This document shows, piece after piece, positions 1-6,549 of a stretch of DNA of 6,549 nt. This DNA is from Chromatiales bacterium. Lineage in GTDB: Bacteria > Pseudomonadota > Gammaproteobacteria > Steroidobacterales > GCA-2729495. A program made the translations under genes and the position numbers. Location: NCBI GenBank assembly GCA_030614035.1, contig JAUWKW010000083.1:1-6549 (forward strand), read 5' to 3'. Positions within the stretch are counted from its first letter, which is position 1; the number at the start of each line of letters is the position of its first letter. The notes beneath the pieces are model-generated. The model was not told where the DNA came from. It did not search any database and worked only from the letters and a program-made list of their open reading frames with translations.

Positions 1-986
1 CGCTGGGTGGCAACGCGGCGACCAACGCGGGCGGTAACCGGGTCATTCGCTACGGTATGACGCGGGACATGGTGCTTGGACTGGAAGCGGTACTGGCAGA
101 CGGCACGCTGATTTCGTCGATGAACACGATGCTTAAGAACAATGCCGGCTACGATTTGAAGCATCTGTTTATAGGCACCGAGGGAACGCTCGGTGTCATC
201 ACGCGGTTGGTCATGCGGCTGCGACCGATGTGGCGCAGCCAGGAAACAGCCCTGATTGCGTGCACCGATTTTGCCAGCGTGACTGGTTTATTGAACCGGA
301 TGGACAGCCTGCTCGGTGGAACGATGAGTGCTTTCGAGGTGATGTGGCGGGACTATTATCAACTGGTGACATCGCCGCCGGCTAATTCGGTACCGCCACT
401 GGCCGCTGATTACCCTTACTACGTGCTGCTCGAAGCGCTGGGCGGTGACCCGACCCAGGACACCGAACGCTTCATTGAAAGCATTGCGGCGGCGGAAGTC
501 GACGGATTGGTCGTAGAGGCTGCACTGGCCAAGTCACGGTCAGAACGTGACGCGATGTGGGCGATACGCGATGATGTGGAGCAGTGCCTGCAATTCGGGC
601 CGTGCCTCGTCTTCGACGTAAGCCTCGGTTTAAAGCACATGGAGACCTACGTGACCGAAGTCATTGCCAACCTGAAAAGTCGCTGGAAAGAGCCCTACGC
701 ATTTGTATTTGGCCACCTCGGCGACGGCAACATTCATTTTGTTATCGCTACCGGGGATGGGTCAGCCGCCAACCGGAGGGCCGTTGAAGAGTCGGTTTAC
801 GAGCCTTTAAAGCGCATAGACGGGTCGGTATCGGCTGAGCACGGCATCGGTTTGGAGAAAAAGCCGTATCTATCGTGGTGTCGCAGCGCGAATGAAATCG
901 AATTGATGCGTACACTGAAACAGACCATGGATCCGATCGGGATTCTGAACCCGGGCAAGATTTTTGATTTGGCGGCGACGGAATAA
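1..986 (+). CDS. FAD-linked D-2-hydroxyacid dehydrogenase, 5'-truncated (GlcD/D2HGDH group)
   Basis: This is the C-terminal part of a VAO/PCMH-fold flavoprotein that oxidises a D-2-hydroxyacid to the 2-oxo acid using FAD. The reading frame is open from the left edge (first full codon at 3) to TAA at 984-986, giving 327 codons; relatives are about 460-470 residues, so roughly 140 N-terminal residues lie outside the window. The ATG at 57 is internal, because conserved FAD-domain sequence (LGGNAATNAGGN, 3-38) precedes it. Seen in order: NAGGN (24-38), the NNAGYDLK block (138-161) and FIGTEGTLG (168-194) of the FAD domain; then the C-terminal cap with GHLGDGNIH (711-737) and EHGIG (837-851), which supply the metal and substrate ligands of the family; and NPGKIF (948-965) near the C-terminus. 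A D-lactate, D-2-hydroxyglutarate or other 2-hydroxyacid is possible. Two residues that I recall as 2-hydroxyglutarate contacts look substituted, so I do not assign a substrate. It lies 14 bp upstream of the acetoacetate-CoA ligase gene and is probably co-transcribed with it. Confidence 0.9.
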   Translation, partial: LGGNAATNAGGNRVIRYGMTRDMVLGLEAVLADGTLISSMNTMLKNNAGYDLKHLFIGTEGTLGVITRLVMRLRPMWRSQETALIACTDFASVTGLLNRMDSLLGGTMSAFEVMWRDYYQLVTSPPANSVPPLAADYPYYVLLEALGGDPTQDTERFIESIAAAEVDGLVVEAALAKSRSERDAMWAIRDDVEQCLQFGPCLVFDVSLGLKHMETYVTEVIANLKSRWKEPYAFVFGHLGDGNIHFVIATGDGSAANRRAVEESVYEPLKRIDGSVSAEHGIGLEKKPYLSWCRSANEIELMRTLKQTMDPIGILNPGKIFDLAATE

Positions 987-1000
987 GTCCGGGGCTCTGT

Positions 1001-2956
1001 ATGCCTGATGATCCCGTGGTCTGGGCCCCGACGCCCGAACGCGCCGCGCAGTCAAATCTTGCCCGCTTCATGGCGCGCGCCGCTGAGTGTGCTGGCCAGC
1101 CCGTTACCGACTACGATGCGTTGTACCGGTGGTCGGTTGATCAGCCGACTGCATTTTGGCCGCTGTTAGCCGATTTCACGGACGTTCGGTTTGATCAGCT
1201 CGGTCAATCCGTTCTCGAGGATGGCGACAAAATGCCGGGCGCCCAATGGTTTGCCGACAGCAGCCTGAACTTTGCCGGGAACCTTCTTAAATACCGGGAT
1301 GAGCGGCCGGCAATTATTTTCCGCAGTGAAACCGGCACGCGTATCGAACTCAGCTTCGCTGATCTCTACCACGAAGTTTCGCGGGTTGCGTCCGCACTGC
1401 GCGCGGCCGGCGTCGATGGTGGCGATCGCGTGGCCGCGTTCATGCCGAATCACCCTCAGACGGTGATCGCGATGCTGGCCGCCACGAGCATCGGTGCGAT
1501 TTGGTCATCCTGTTCACCGGATTTCGGAGTGAACGGAGTGTTGGACCGTTTTGGCCAGATCGCGCCCAAAGTCCTGTTCACGACCGACGGATATTCCTAT
1601 GCCGGCAAACAGATCGACTCGATAGCGCCGGTTGCACAGATCAGCCGGTCGCTAGCCGGCCTCGAACATGTCGTGGTAGTGCCGTTCCTGAATGCCAGGC
1701 CGGACATTCGGACCGTCGAAAAGGGCAGCCTTTACGAGGACTTCGTAGCCAGTACGAGCGTTATCGACTTCCAGTCGTTGCCGTTCAACCACCCCGTCTA
1801 TGTCCTGTATTCCTCCGGGACGACCGGTGTGCCCAAATGCATTGTGCACGGGGCCGGTGGAACCTTGTTGCAGCACCTCAAGGAACACGCTCTGCATGTT
1901 GACCTGACGCGTGACGATCGCTTGTTTTACTTTACGACCTGCGGCTGGATGATGTGGAATTGGCTGGTCAGTGGTTTGGCGAGCGGAGCTACGATCGTCC
2001 TATACGACGGATCGCCTATGCATCCGGATGTCGGCTCACTGTGGCAACTGGCCGAGGACGAAGAGATCACGGTGTTCGGGACCAGCGCCAAGTTTCTGAC
2101 GGCGGTGGAAAAGGCTGGCTATGTCCCAAAAAAGCATAAGCTGGCCAGTATGCGCATGATTCTGTCAACGGGATCACCATTGGCTCCAGAGAGTTACGAT
2201 TTCGTGTATCAGCAAGTAAAGGACGATGTGCAGCTGTGTTCGATATCCGGTGGTACCGATCTGATTTCCTGTTTCGCGCTCGGGAATCCGTTGTTGCCGG
2301 TCAGACGCGGCGAGCTGCAATCGCGGGGTCTCGGCATGGCGGTAGAGATTTATGGGGAGAATGGTGAGCCGCAGGCTGTTGGCAACCGCGGTGAATTGGT
2401 TTGCACACGTCCGTTTCCATCGATGCCGGTGGGATTCTGGGACGATCCGGACGGCAGCCGCTACCGAGCCGCGTACTTCGAACGCTTTCCCGGTGTCTGG
2501 ACCCATGGAGACGATGCTGAACTGACACCTGCCGGCGGCATGATTATCTACGGAAGGTCCGACGCGATTCTGAATCCGGGCGGTATTCGCATCGGTACCG
2601 CAGAAATCTACCGGCAGGTCGAAAAGCTTGATGAGGTGGTCGAGAGTATCGCGGTCGGTCAGCAATGGGAGGACGACGTACGCGTTGTCCTGTTCGTCGT
2701 ACTTCGGCCCGGCTTAGAACTCACTGAAGCGCTTGAGGAGAACATCCGTGATGTGATCCGAACGAATGCCTCGCCCCGGCACGTACCGGCCAAAATACTC
2801 GATGTGCCGGACATTCCCCGGACACGCAGCGGCAAGCTTGTCGAATTGGCGGTGCGCGCCACGGTCCATGGAGAGTCGATTAACAACACAGACGCGATCG
2901 CAAATCCTGAATCCCTGGAATATTTTCGCAATCGTCCAGAACTTTCCGTTGACTAA
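1001..2956 (+). CDS. aacS: Acetoacetate-CoA ligase (acetoacetyl-CoA synthetase)
   Basis: This cytosolic enzyme of the ANL (acyl/aryl-CoA synthetase) superfamily makes acetoacetyl-CoA from acetoacetate, ATP and CoA, releasing AMP and PPi. It feeds acetoacetate from ketone bodies, leucine or aromatic catabolism into central, polyhydroxyalkanoate or lipid metabolism. The 651-residue length is normal for the family. The N-terminal VVWAPTPERAAQSNLARFM is the typical AacS opening and supports the ATG at 1001. Further motifs are the P-loop YSSGTTGVPK (270-279), the AacS/AcsA-type block FTTCGWMMWNWLVSGLASGA (311-330), the ATP-binding SGGTD (416-420), THGDD (501-505), the hinge region YGRSDAILNPGGIRIG (517-532), and the C-terminal PRTRSGK (606-612). 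K612 of that last motif is the expected adenylation lysine, the site acetylated in related synthetases. A G-rich weak Shine-Dalgarno-like patch (991-994) lies six bases before the start. Acetyl-CoA synthetase is less likely because the sequence pattern is that of the acetoacetate branch; a related short 3-oxoacid substrate cannot be excluded. Confidence 0.95.
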   Translation: MPDDPVVWAPTPERAAQSNLARFMARAAECAGQPVTDYDALYRWSVDQPTAFWPLLADFTDVRFDQLGQSVLEDGDKMPGAQWFADSSLNFAGNLLKYRDERPAIIFRSETGTRIELSFADLYHEVSRVASALRAAGVDGGDRVAAFMPNHPQTVIAMLAATSIGAIWSSCSPDFGVNGVLDRFGQIAPKVLFTTDGYSYAGKQIDSIAPVAQISRSLAGLEHVVVVPFLNARPDIRTVEKGSLYEDFVASTSVIDFQSLPFNHPVYVLYSSGTTGVPKCIVHGAGGTLLQHLKEHALHVDLTRDDRLFYFTTCGWMMWNWLVSGLASGATIVLYDGSPMHPDVGSLWQLAEDEEITVFGTSAKFLTAVEKAGYVPKKHKLASMRMILSTGSPLAPESYDFVYQQVKDDVQLCSISGGTDLISCFALGNPLLPVRRGELQSRGLGMAVEIYGENGEPQAVGNRGELVCTRPFPSMPVGFWDDPDGSRYRAAYFERFPGVWTHGDDAELTPAGGMIIYGRSDAILNPGGIRIGTAEIYRQVEKLDEVVESIAVGQQWEDDVRVVLFVVLRPGLELTEALEENIRDVIRTNASPRHVPAKILDVPDIPRTRSGKLVELAVRATVHGESINNTDAIANPESLEYFRNRPELSVD

Positions 2957-2985
2957 CGCGGTAAGTCCACTCTAAAGCGATTTAC

Positions 2986-4308
2986 ATGGGTCAAAACCGA
3001 TATCAGTCCTGGGGACGCTACCCAAAAGCAGAGCAGACAGTGCTGAAAATGCTTTGGCGGCATGAACCCATCCCATCGTCGGACGGTGCAACCGGTAGTA
3101 TTTTGCCTTTCGGTAACGGGCGCAGTTACGGCGACAGTTGCCTCAACGATGGTGGGACGCTGATTGATACGCGTTCACTGGATCGATTTATTCATTTCGA
3201 TCCCGAGCAAGGCATACTGCGCTGTGAAGCGGGAGTGCTGTTGTCCGATATTGTTGAGCTGATTGTGCCGCGCGGGTGGTTTCTGCCAGTTACTCCGGCG
3301 ACGCAATACGTCACGATCGGTGGCGCTATTGCCAACGATATTCATGGCAAGAATCATCATCGCTCGGGCACTTTCGGTTGTCATGTCAGCGCGTTCGAAT
3401 TGTTACGATCCGACGGCTCACGAATGTTGTGCTCGGAGATAGAAAATCCCGAATGGTTCAGCGCAACAATCGGGGGGCTTGGGTTGACCGGTGTCATCAC
3501 ATGGGTCGAGATTTTGCTAAAACCCATCATGAGCCCGCACGTGCTAGAGGAAACCATTCGCTTCGCCAACCTGGACGAGTTTTTCAGTATCAGTGAGGAA
3601 TCGGACACCACGTTTGAATATACCGTCGCGTGGATAGACTGCACGGCAAAGGGAGAGCGCCTGGGACGGGGGCTATTCAGGCGCGCGAACCACGGCGCCG
3701 CGTCGCTGCGCGGGCGTCGGTCGACGAAATACACGGCACAGGTGCTTCCGATCGTTCCATCTGCGCTGCTGGTAAATCGAATCAGCCTGCGGGCAGTCAA
3801 TTCGCTTTACTACCGTAATCAGATTCAGGCGCGTCGCACGAGGACAAAACATTTCGAGTCGTTTTTCTATCCGTTGGATGCCGTTGGCCGCTGGAACCGG
3901 ATGTACGGGTCGCGGGGATTTTTGCAATACCAATGTGTCTTGCCGCACTCCGACGGGGCAAGTGCGCTGCGGGAAATGCTGGAGGCAGTCGCCGCATCCG
4001 GCCTGGGTTCGTTTCTCGCGGCGTTAAAACTATTTGGGGACAAGGAGTCACCAGGGCTGATGTCGTTCCCGCGCCCCGGTGTGACGCTGGCGCTCGATTT
4101 TCCGAATAAACCGAAGGCGAGGGACTTGCTGGACAGCCTTGACGAGATAACCCGGACCGCTGGCGGCGCCGTATATCCAGCCAAGGACGCACGCATGAGC
4201 CCGAAGAGTTACCAGGTCTATTTCCCGAAATGGGAGGAATTTGCCCGTTACATTGATCCCCGGTGTTCATCGAGTTTCTGGCGTCGGGTAACGGGACCGG
4301 CTGAATGA
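2986..4308 (+). CDS. DprE1-like FAD-dependent sugar oxidase
   Basis: This 440-residue VAO-family flavoprotein resembles mycobacterial DprE1, which oxidises the 2'-hydroxyl of decaprenylphosphoryl-ribose to a keto intermediate. Seen: an N-terminal SWGRYPK (8-14) typical of the family start, the FAD-binding GNGRSYGD (43-50), EAGVLLSDI (81-89), and the strongly DprE1-like block GGAIANDIHGKNHH (112-125), then GGLGLTGVI (163-171). Towards the C-terminus YPAKDAR (397-403) carries Y397 and K400, which align with Y415 and K418 of M. tuberculosis DprE1 as I recall that sequence. The position of the benzothiazinone-reactive Cys387 is Ala369 (in TLALDFP). No signal peptide or membrane segment is evident. 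The gene starts 29 bp after the ligase gene, with only a weak ribosome-binding site, and its stop overlaps the start of the SDR gene, so the two are probably translated together. The exact sugar-lipid substrate is unknown. A generic aldonolactone-oxidase-like enzyme is the alternative, but the HGKNHH block and the SDR partner favour DprE1. Confidence 0.88.
   Translation: MGQNRYQSWGRYPKAEQTVLKMLWRHEPIPSSDGATGSILPFGNGRSYGDSCLNDGGTLIDTRSLDRFIHFDPEQGILRCEAGVLLSDIVELIVPRGWFLPVTPATQYVTIGGAIANDIHGKNHHRSGTFGCHVSAFELLRSDGSRMLCSEIENPEWFSATIGGLGLTGVITWVEILLKPIMSPHVLEETIRFANLDEFFSISEESDTTFEYTVAWIDCTAKGERLGRGLFRRANHGAASLRGRRSTKYTAQVLPIVPSALLVNRISLRAVNSLYYRNQIQARRTRTKHFESFFYPLDAVGRWNRMYGSRGFLQYQCVLPHSDGASALREMLEAVAASGLGSFLAALKLFGDKESPGLMSFPRPGVTLALDFPNKPKARDLLDSLDEITRTAGGAVYPAKDARMSPKSYQVYFPKWEEFARYIDPRCSSSFWRRVTGPAE
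4305..4308 (+). promoter_or_regulatory. ATGA stop/start overlap (translational coupling)
   Basis: The bases ATGA contain the ATG of the SDR gene and the TGA of the oxidase gene in the -1 relative frame. Such overlaps usually mean that ribosomes finishing the first gene reinitiate on the second. This gives coordinated amounts of two proteins acting on the same intermediate. The overlap is seen directly; the coupling is inferred. Confidence 0.8.
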
Positions 4309-5045
4309 GAAAGCTGATGATTATTGGCGCCAGTTCGGCCATTGCCGAGGCGACGGCGAGGTTATTTGCCATGGATGGAGACCGCATGTTTCTCGTGGGT
4401 AGGGACAGCGCCAGGCTTGAGGCCATCGCGGACGATCTCCGTGTCCGCGGCGCTGCGCAGGTTGCGACGGCGATCATGGATGCAACCGACGATGACCTGC
4501 ATGCAGGAGTTGTGGAGCAAGCGATCGCCGAAATGGATGGACTGGACACTGTTCTTATTGCGCATGGCACGATGCCAGACCAGGCTACGACGGAACGATC
4601 GGTTGATGCGGCTCGGGCTGTAATCGAAACCAACCTATTTAGCGTTGTATCGCTGCTAACACTGGTTGCCAATTACATGGAACAACAGCGCGAGGGTCTC
4701 ATTGCAGTTATCTCATCGGTTGCCGGGGATCGCGGACGCAAAAGCAACTATACGTACGGATCATCCAAGGCCGCCGTCAGTGCATATCTGCAGGGACTCA
4801 GGAACCGGTTACAGACTGCCGGCGTTCACGTAGTGACAATCAAACCCGGCCTTGTCGATACACCGATGATGGCACGATTCGCAGATAAGAATTTCCTGTA
4901 TGCGCAGCCGGCCAGGATTGCCAAGGGAATCCGGCGCGCAATCAATCGCAAACGCAATGTCGTTTACCTGCCGGCATTTTGGCGGCCGATCATGTTCGTG
5001 GTCCGCGCACTGCCTGAAAGCCTGTTCAAGCGGTTGAATTACTAG
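4305..5045 (+). CDS. DprE2-like short-chain dehydrogenase/reductase
   Basis: This 246-residue Rossmann-fold NAD(P)-dependent reductase is of the type paired with DprE1, where it reduces the keto-sugar intermediate to complete the epimerisation. Seen: a nucleotide-binding loop IIGASSAIA (6-14), a basic residue after the second strand (VGRD, R33) that suggests NADP(H), N110, catalytic S138 in ISSVAG, Y151 and K155 in YGSSKAA with the usual S-to-Y spacing of 13, and the PG motif (181-182) followed by VDTPM. The canonical NNAG is replaced by IAHG (85-88). The C-terminal part, from FWRPIMFVVRAL (225-236) to the end, is hydrophobic and basic and may hold the enzyme at the membrane surface, which would suit a polyprenyl-phosphate substrate. 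Its ATG lies inside the end of the preceding gene (ATGA overlap), with a weak GGGA patch at 4293-4296 as the possible ribosome-binding site. The SDR assignment is sure; the DprE2-type role is inferred from similarity and the coupled neighbour. Confidence 0.87.
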   Translation: MRKLMIIGASSAIAEATARLFAMDGDRMFLVGRDSARLEAIADDLRVRGAAQVATAIMDATDDDLHAGVVEQAIAEMDGLDTVLIAHGTMPDQATTERSVDAARAVIETNLFSVVSLLTLVANYMEQQREGLIAVISSVAGDRGRKSNYTYGSSKAAVSAYLQGLRNRLQTAGVHVVTIKPGLVDTPMMARFADKNFLYAQPARIAKGIRRAINRKRNVVYLPAFWRPIMFVVRALPESLFKRLNY

Positions 5046-5144
5046 CCTGCACCTCACTTCCACGGCGTTCGAATTCGACTGGTGCAGTGCCCGTCCGTGC
5101 TCTATGCTCAACACTCAGTGCGCTTGCCAGGTTAATTATTCGGT
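5046..5144. other. Intergenic region between the SDR and helicase genes
   Basis: This 99-bp gap is the only sizeable non-coding stretch in the window and probably separates two transcription units. It contains an inverted repeat (5047-5087) and an AT-rich patch (5132-5140) just before the helicase start. I could not find a promoter with both boxes at acceptable spacing: TATGCT (5103-5108) could serve as a -10 but has no good -35 upstream. A promoter for the helicase is therefore expected here but not demonstrated. Confidence 0.6.
5047..5087. repeat. Inverted repeat with nested palindrome after the SDR gene
   Basis: CTGCACC (5047-5053) and GGTGCAG (5081-5087) are perfect 7-base complements that could form a stem closing a 27-base loop. 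Inside the loop lies the perfect 10-base palindrome TCGAATTCGA (5069-5078). It begins two bases after the SDR stop codon. No run of T follows the distal arm, so it does not look like a standard intrinsic terminator. It could be a transcript-end hairpin, an operator for the downstream gene, or chance. Confidence 0.4.
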
Positions 5145-6549
5145 ATGCCCCTACGTTCGTTTCACCCGGCCGTAGCCGACTGGTTTGGCTCCCGTTTCGA
5201 TGCGCCCACAGAAGTTCAGCTGCGTGCCTGGCCGTCGATCCTGAAGCGCCAGCACACCTTGCTTGCCGCCCCCACCGGGTCAGGCAAGACTTTGGCCGCA
5301 TTCCTGACCGCTATCGACGAGCTTGTCCGCGAGGGCCTGGAGCATGGCCTGACCGATGAAACCCGTGTGTTATACGTGTCCCCGTTAAAGGCGCTGTCTA
5401 ACGACATACAGAAAAATCTTCAGGATCCCTTGCAAGGGATACGAGACGGGCTATTGGAGTGCGGACTCGCTGATCTGGATATTCGCGCCTGGGTCAGGAC
5501 CGGGGATACGCCGCAGTCCGAACGAGCCCGCATGCGCCGGGTGCCGCCGCATATCCTGGTGACCACCCCGGAGTCACTGTACATCCTGCTGACATCGGAA
5601 TCGGGACGCGACATGTTAAGCACGGTGCGCACGGTCATTATTGACGAACTGCATGCGGTCGCCGGAAATAAACGCGGCTCACATCTTTCACTGTCGCTGG
5701 AACGGCTCGAAGCGCTATGTTCCAAGTCCCCGCTTCGTATCGGCATCTCCGCAACCCAAAAGCCGATCGGGCGCATGGCGAACTTTCTGCTCGGGAATCG
5801 TGCCGAACGTTGTGAGATTGTCGATGCCGGATTTGTCCGGGAATGGGATCTGGCATTGGAACTGCCGTCGTCGCCGTTGCAGGCGGTGATGGCGATTGAG
5901 GTCTGGGATGAAATCTACACGCGACTGGCCGAACTGATCGAGTCACACCGGACGACTTTGATCTTCGTAAATACCCGCCGCATGGCCGAGCGGGTGGCTC
6001 GCCACCTGGCAGAGAGGCTCGGCGAGGAACACGTGACATCGCATCACGGCAGCCTTGCTCGGAAGCATCGGCTCGATGCCGAACGCAGGCTCAAAGACGG
6101 TAGTCTGCGGGCGCTGGTCGCGACTGCGTCACTGGAACTCGGTATCGACATCGGTCAGGTGGACCTCACCTGCCAGCTGGGTTCGCCTCGCAGCATCGCA
6201 GCGTTCCTGCAGCGGGTTGGTCGTTCGGGTCACGACATAAATGCGGTCCCGCAAGGCAGGCTGTTTCCTATGTCGCGGGATGATCTTGTCGAATGCGCGG
6301 CTTTACTGGATGCGGTGCATCGCCGTGAGCTCGATGAAATTTGCGTGCCCCGGTTCCCGCTGGACGTATTGTCGCAACAGCTGGTGGCCGAAGTGTCGGC
6401 CAGGGAATGGGAACTCGACGACCTGTATGCGGCGTTTCCGAGGGCCTGGCCATACCGGGAGCTGCCCCGGGCGGAGTTTGACCGCTTGATTCGTATGTTG
6501 GCAGACGGGTTTTCGACGCGCCGCGGCCGACGCGGAGCTCACCTGCACC
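5145..6549 (+). CDS. lhr: Lhr-type DEXH superfamily 2 helicase, 3'-truncated
   Basis: This is the N-terminal part (468 codons, open at the right edge) of an ATP-dependent helicase of the Lhr family. Its members translocate 3'-to-5' on single-stranded DNA, unwind duplexes including RNA:DNA hybrids, and are linked to DNA repair. Seen in order: FHPAVADWF (6-14), Q25 of the Q-like motif, Walker A PTGSGKT (43-49), SPLKALSND (79-87), TTPESL (140-145), the DEXH box DELH (167-170), SAT (202-204), FVNTRRMAE (274-282), [12 protein letters not shown] (326-337) and the Lhr-type arginine-finger motif QRVGRSGH (356-363). From about residue 400 ([12 protein letters not shown]) the winged-helix domain begins, and GRRGAHLH is the last sequence in view. 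Full-length Lhr proteins run to about 1,400-1,500 residues, so most of the C-terminal half is missing. The start is well fixed: an in-frame TAA at 5133-5135 leaves the ATG at 5145 as the first possible ATG. The ribosome-binding site is poor (CAGG at 5128-5131). Compared with E. coli Lhr it lacks the long insertion before the SHHGS motif. The shorter ligase-associated Lhr-like type is less likely from the sequence style. Confidence 0.92.
   Translation, partial: MPLRSFHPAVADWFGSRFDAPTEVQLRAWPSILKRQHTLLAAPTGSGKTLAAFLTAIDELVREGLEHGLTDETRVLYVSPLKALSNDIQKNLQDPLQGIRDGLLECGLADLDIRAWVRTGDTPQSERARMRRVPPHILVTTPESLYILLTSESGRDMLSTVRTVIIDELHAVAGNKRGSHLSLSLERLEALCSKSPLRIGISATQKPIGRMANFLLGNRAERCEIVDAGFVREWDLALELPSSPLQAVMAIEVWDEIYTRLAELIESHRTTLIFVNTRRMAERVARHLAERLGEEHVTSHHGSLARKHRLDAERRLKDGSLRALVATASLELGIDIGQVDLTCQLGSPRSIAAFLQRVGRSGHDINAVPQGRLFPMSRDDLVECAALLDAVHRRELDEICVPRFPLDVLSQQLVAEVSAREWELDDLYAAFPRAWPYRELPRAEFDRLIRMLADGFSTRRGRRGAHLH

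Noticed and set aside
57..59. ATG as the true start of the first gene
   Set aside because: The codons before it (3-56) encode the conserved LGGNAATNAGGNRVIRYG of the FAD domain in the same frame, so the gene begins outside the window.
2174..2665. Antisense open frame of 163 codons inside the ligase gene
   Set aside because: It has no domain signature or plausible ribosome-binding site and is fully covered by conserved ligase motifs on the other strand.
2957..2985. Possible terminator or promoter between the ligase and oxidase genes
   Set aside because: The 29-bp gap has no hairpin, T-run or promoter-like hexamers and is better read as an operon-internal spacer.
3797..4672. Long antisense open frame (291 codons) spanning the oxidase/SDR junction
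   Set aside because: It is rich in Ser, Arg, Pro and Thr with no recognisable motif, and lies opposite two genes with strong family signatures. It is best explained as an opposite-strand shadow in GC-rich coding DNA.
5103..5108. TATGCT as a -10 box
   Set aside because: The hexamer about 17 bases upstream (TGGTGC) is a poor -35, and there is no TG extension before the -10, so support is too weak for a promoter call.
5124..5129. TTGCCA as a -35 box for the helicase gene
   Set aside because: It matches the consensus well, but a -10 box at the right spacing would fall at or inside the start of the coding region and no TATAAT-like sequence is there.
5087..5359. Forward open frame of 90 codons overlapping the helicase start
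   Set aside because: It overlaps the conserved FHPAVADWF and Walker A region of the helicase in another frame, and its composition (Arg, Pro, Cys rich) is not gene-like.

Overview
The window is a compact, fully coding stretch of bacterial chromosome in which all five recognisable genes lie on the + strand. Gene content, moderately high GC by eye and protein style (NAGGNRVIRYGM in the flavoprotein, an acetoacetate-CoA ligase, a long-type Lhr helicase) suggest a proteobacterium, most likely a gammaproteobacterium; this is an inference from protein resemblance, not a measured classification. I see no mobile element, tRNA or rRNA, CRISPR array, phage gene or broken gene.

Layout. (1) 1-986: the C-terminal two thirds or so of an FAD-linked D-2-hydroxyacid dehydrogenase (VAO/PCMH fold, GlcD/D2HGDH group), cut by the left edge. 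(2) 1001-2956: a complete acetoacetate-CoA ligase. (3) 2986-4308: a complete DprE1-like FAD oxidase. (4) 4305-5045: a complete DprE2-like short-chain dehydrogenase that overlaps gene 3 by the four bases ATGA. (5) 5145-6549: the N-terminal 468 codons of an Lhr-type superfamily 2 helicase, cut by the right edge. The gaps are 14 bp, 29 bp, -4 bp and 99 bp, so genes 1-4 look like one transcription unit and the helicase probably starts another.

How the genes may work together. Genes 3 and 4 resemble the oxidase/reductase pair that in mycobacteria epimerises the 2'-hydroxyl of decaprenylphosphoryl-ribose to make the D-arabinofuranose donor (oxidation to a 2-keto sugar by DprE1, NAD(P)H reduction by DprE2). 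The overlap argues that the two act as a pair here too. No prenyl-phosphate phosphoribosyltransferase or arabinosyltransferase is visible, so the substrate and the glycan or lipid served are unknown. Genes 1 and 2 are catabolic: oxidation of a 2-hydroxyacid, and ATP-dependent activation of acetoacetate. They do not share an obvious pathway, because the oxidase family yields 2-oxo acids while the ligase uses a 3-oxo acid. The helicase is a DNA-repair or nucleic-acid enzyme with no evident link to the others.

The most interesting signal is the DprE1/DprE2-like pair away from its usual partners, with alanine where mycobacterial DprE1 has its inhibitor-reactive cysteine. Next is the hydroxyacid dehydrogenase, whose substrate pocket seems to lack two residues that define 2-hydroxyglutarate enzymes. 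I do not see convincing evidence for a wholly new system.
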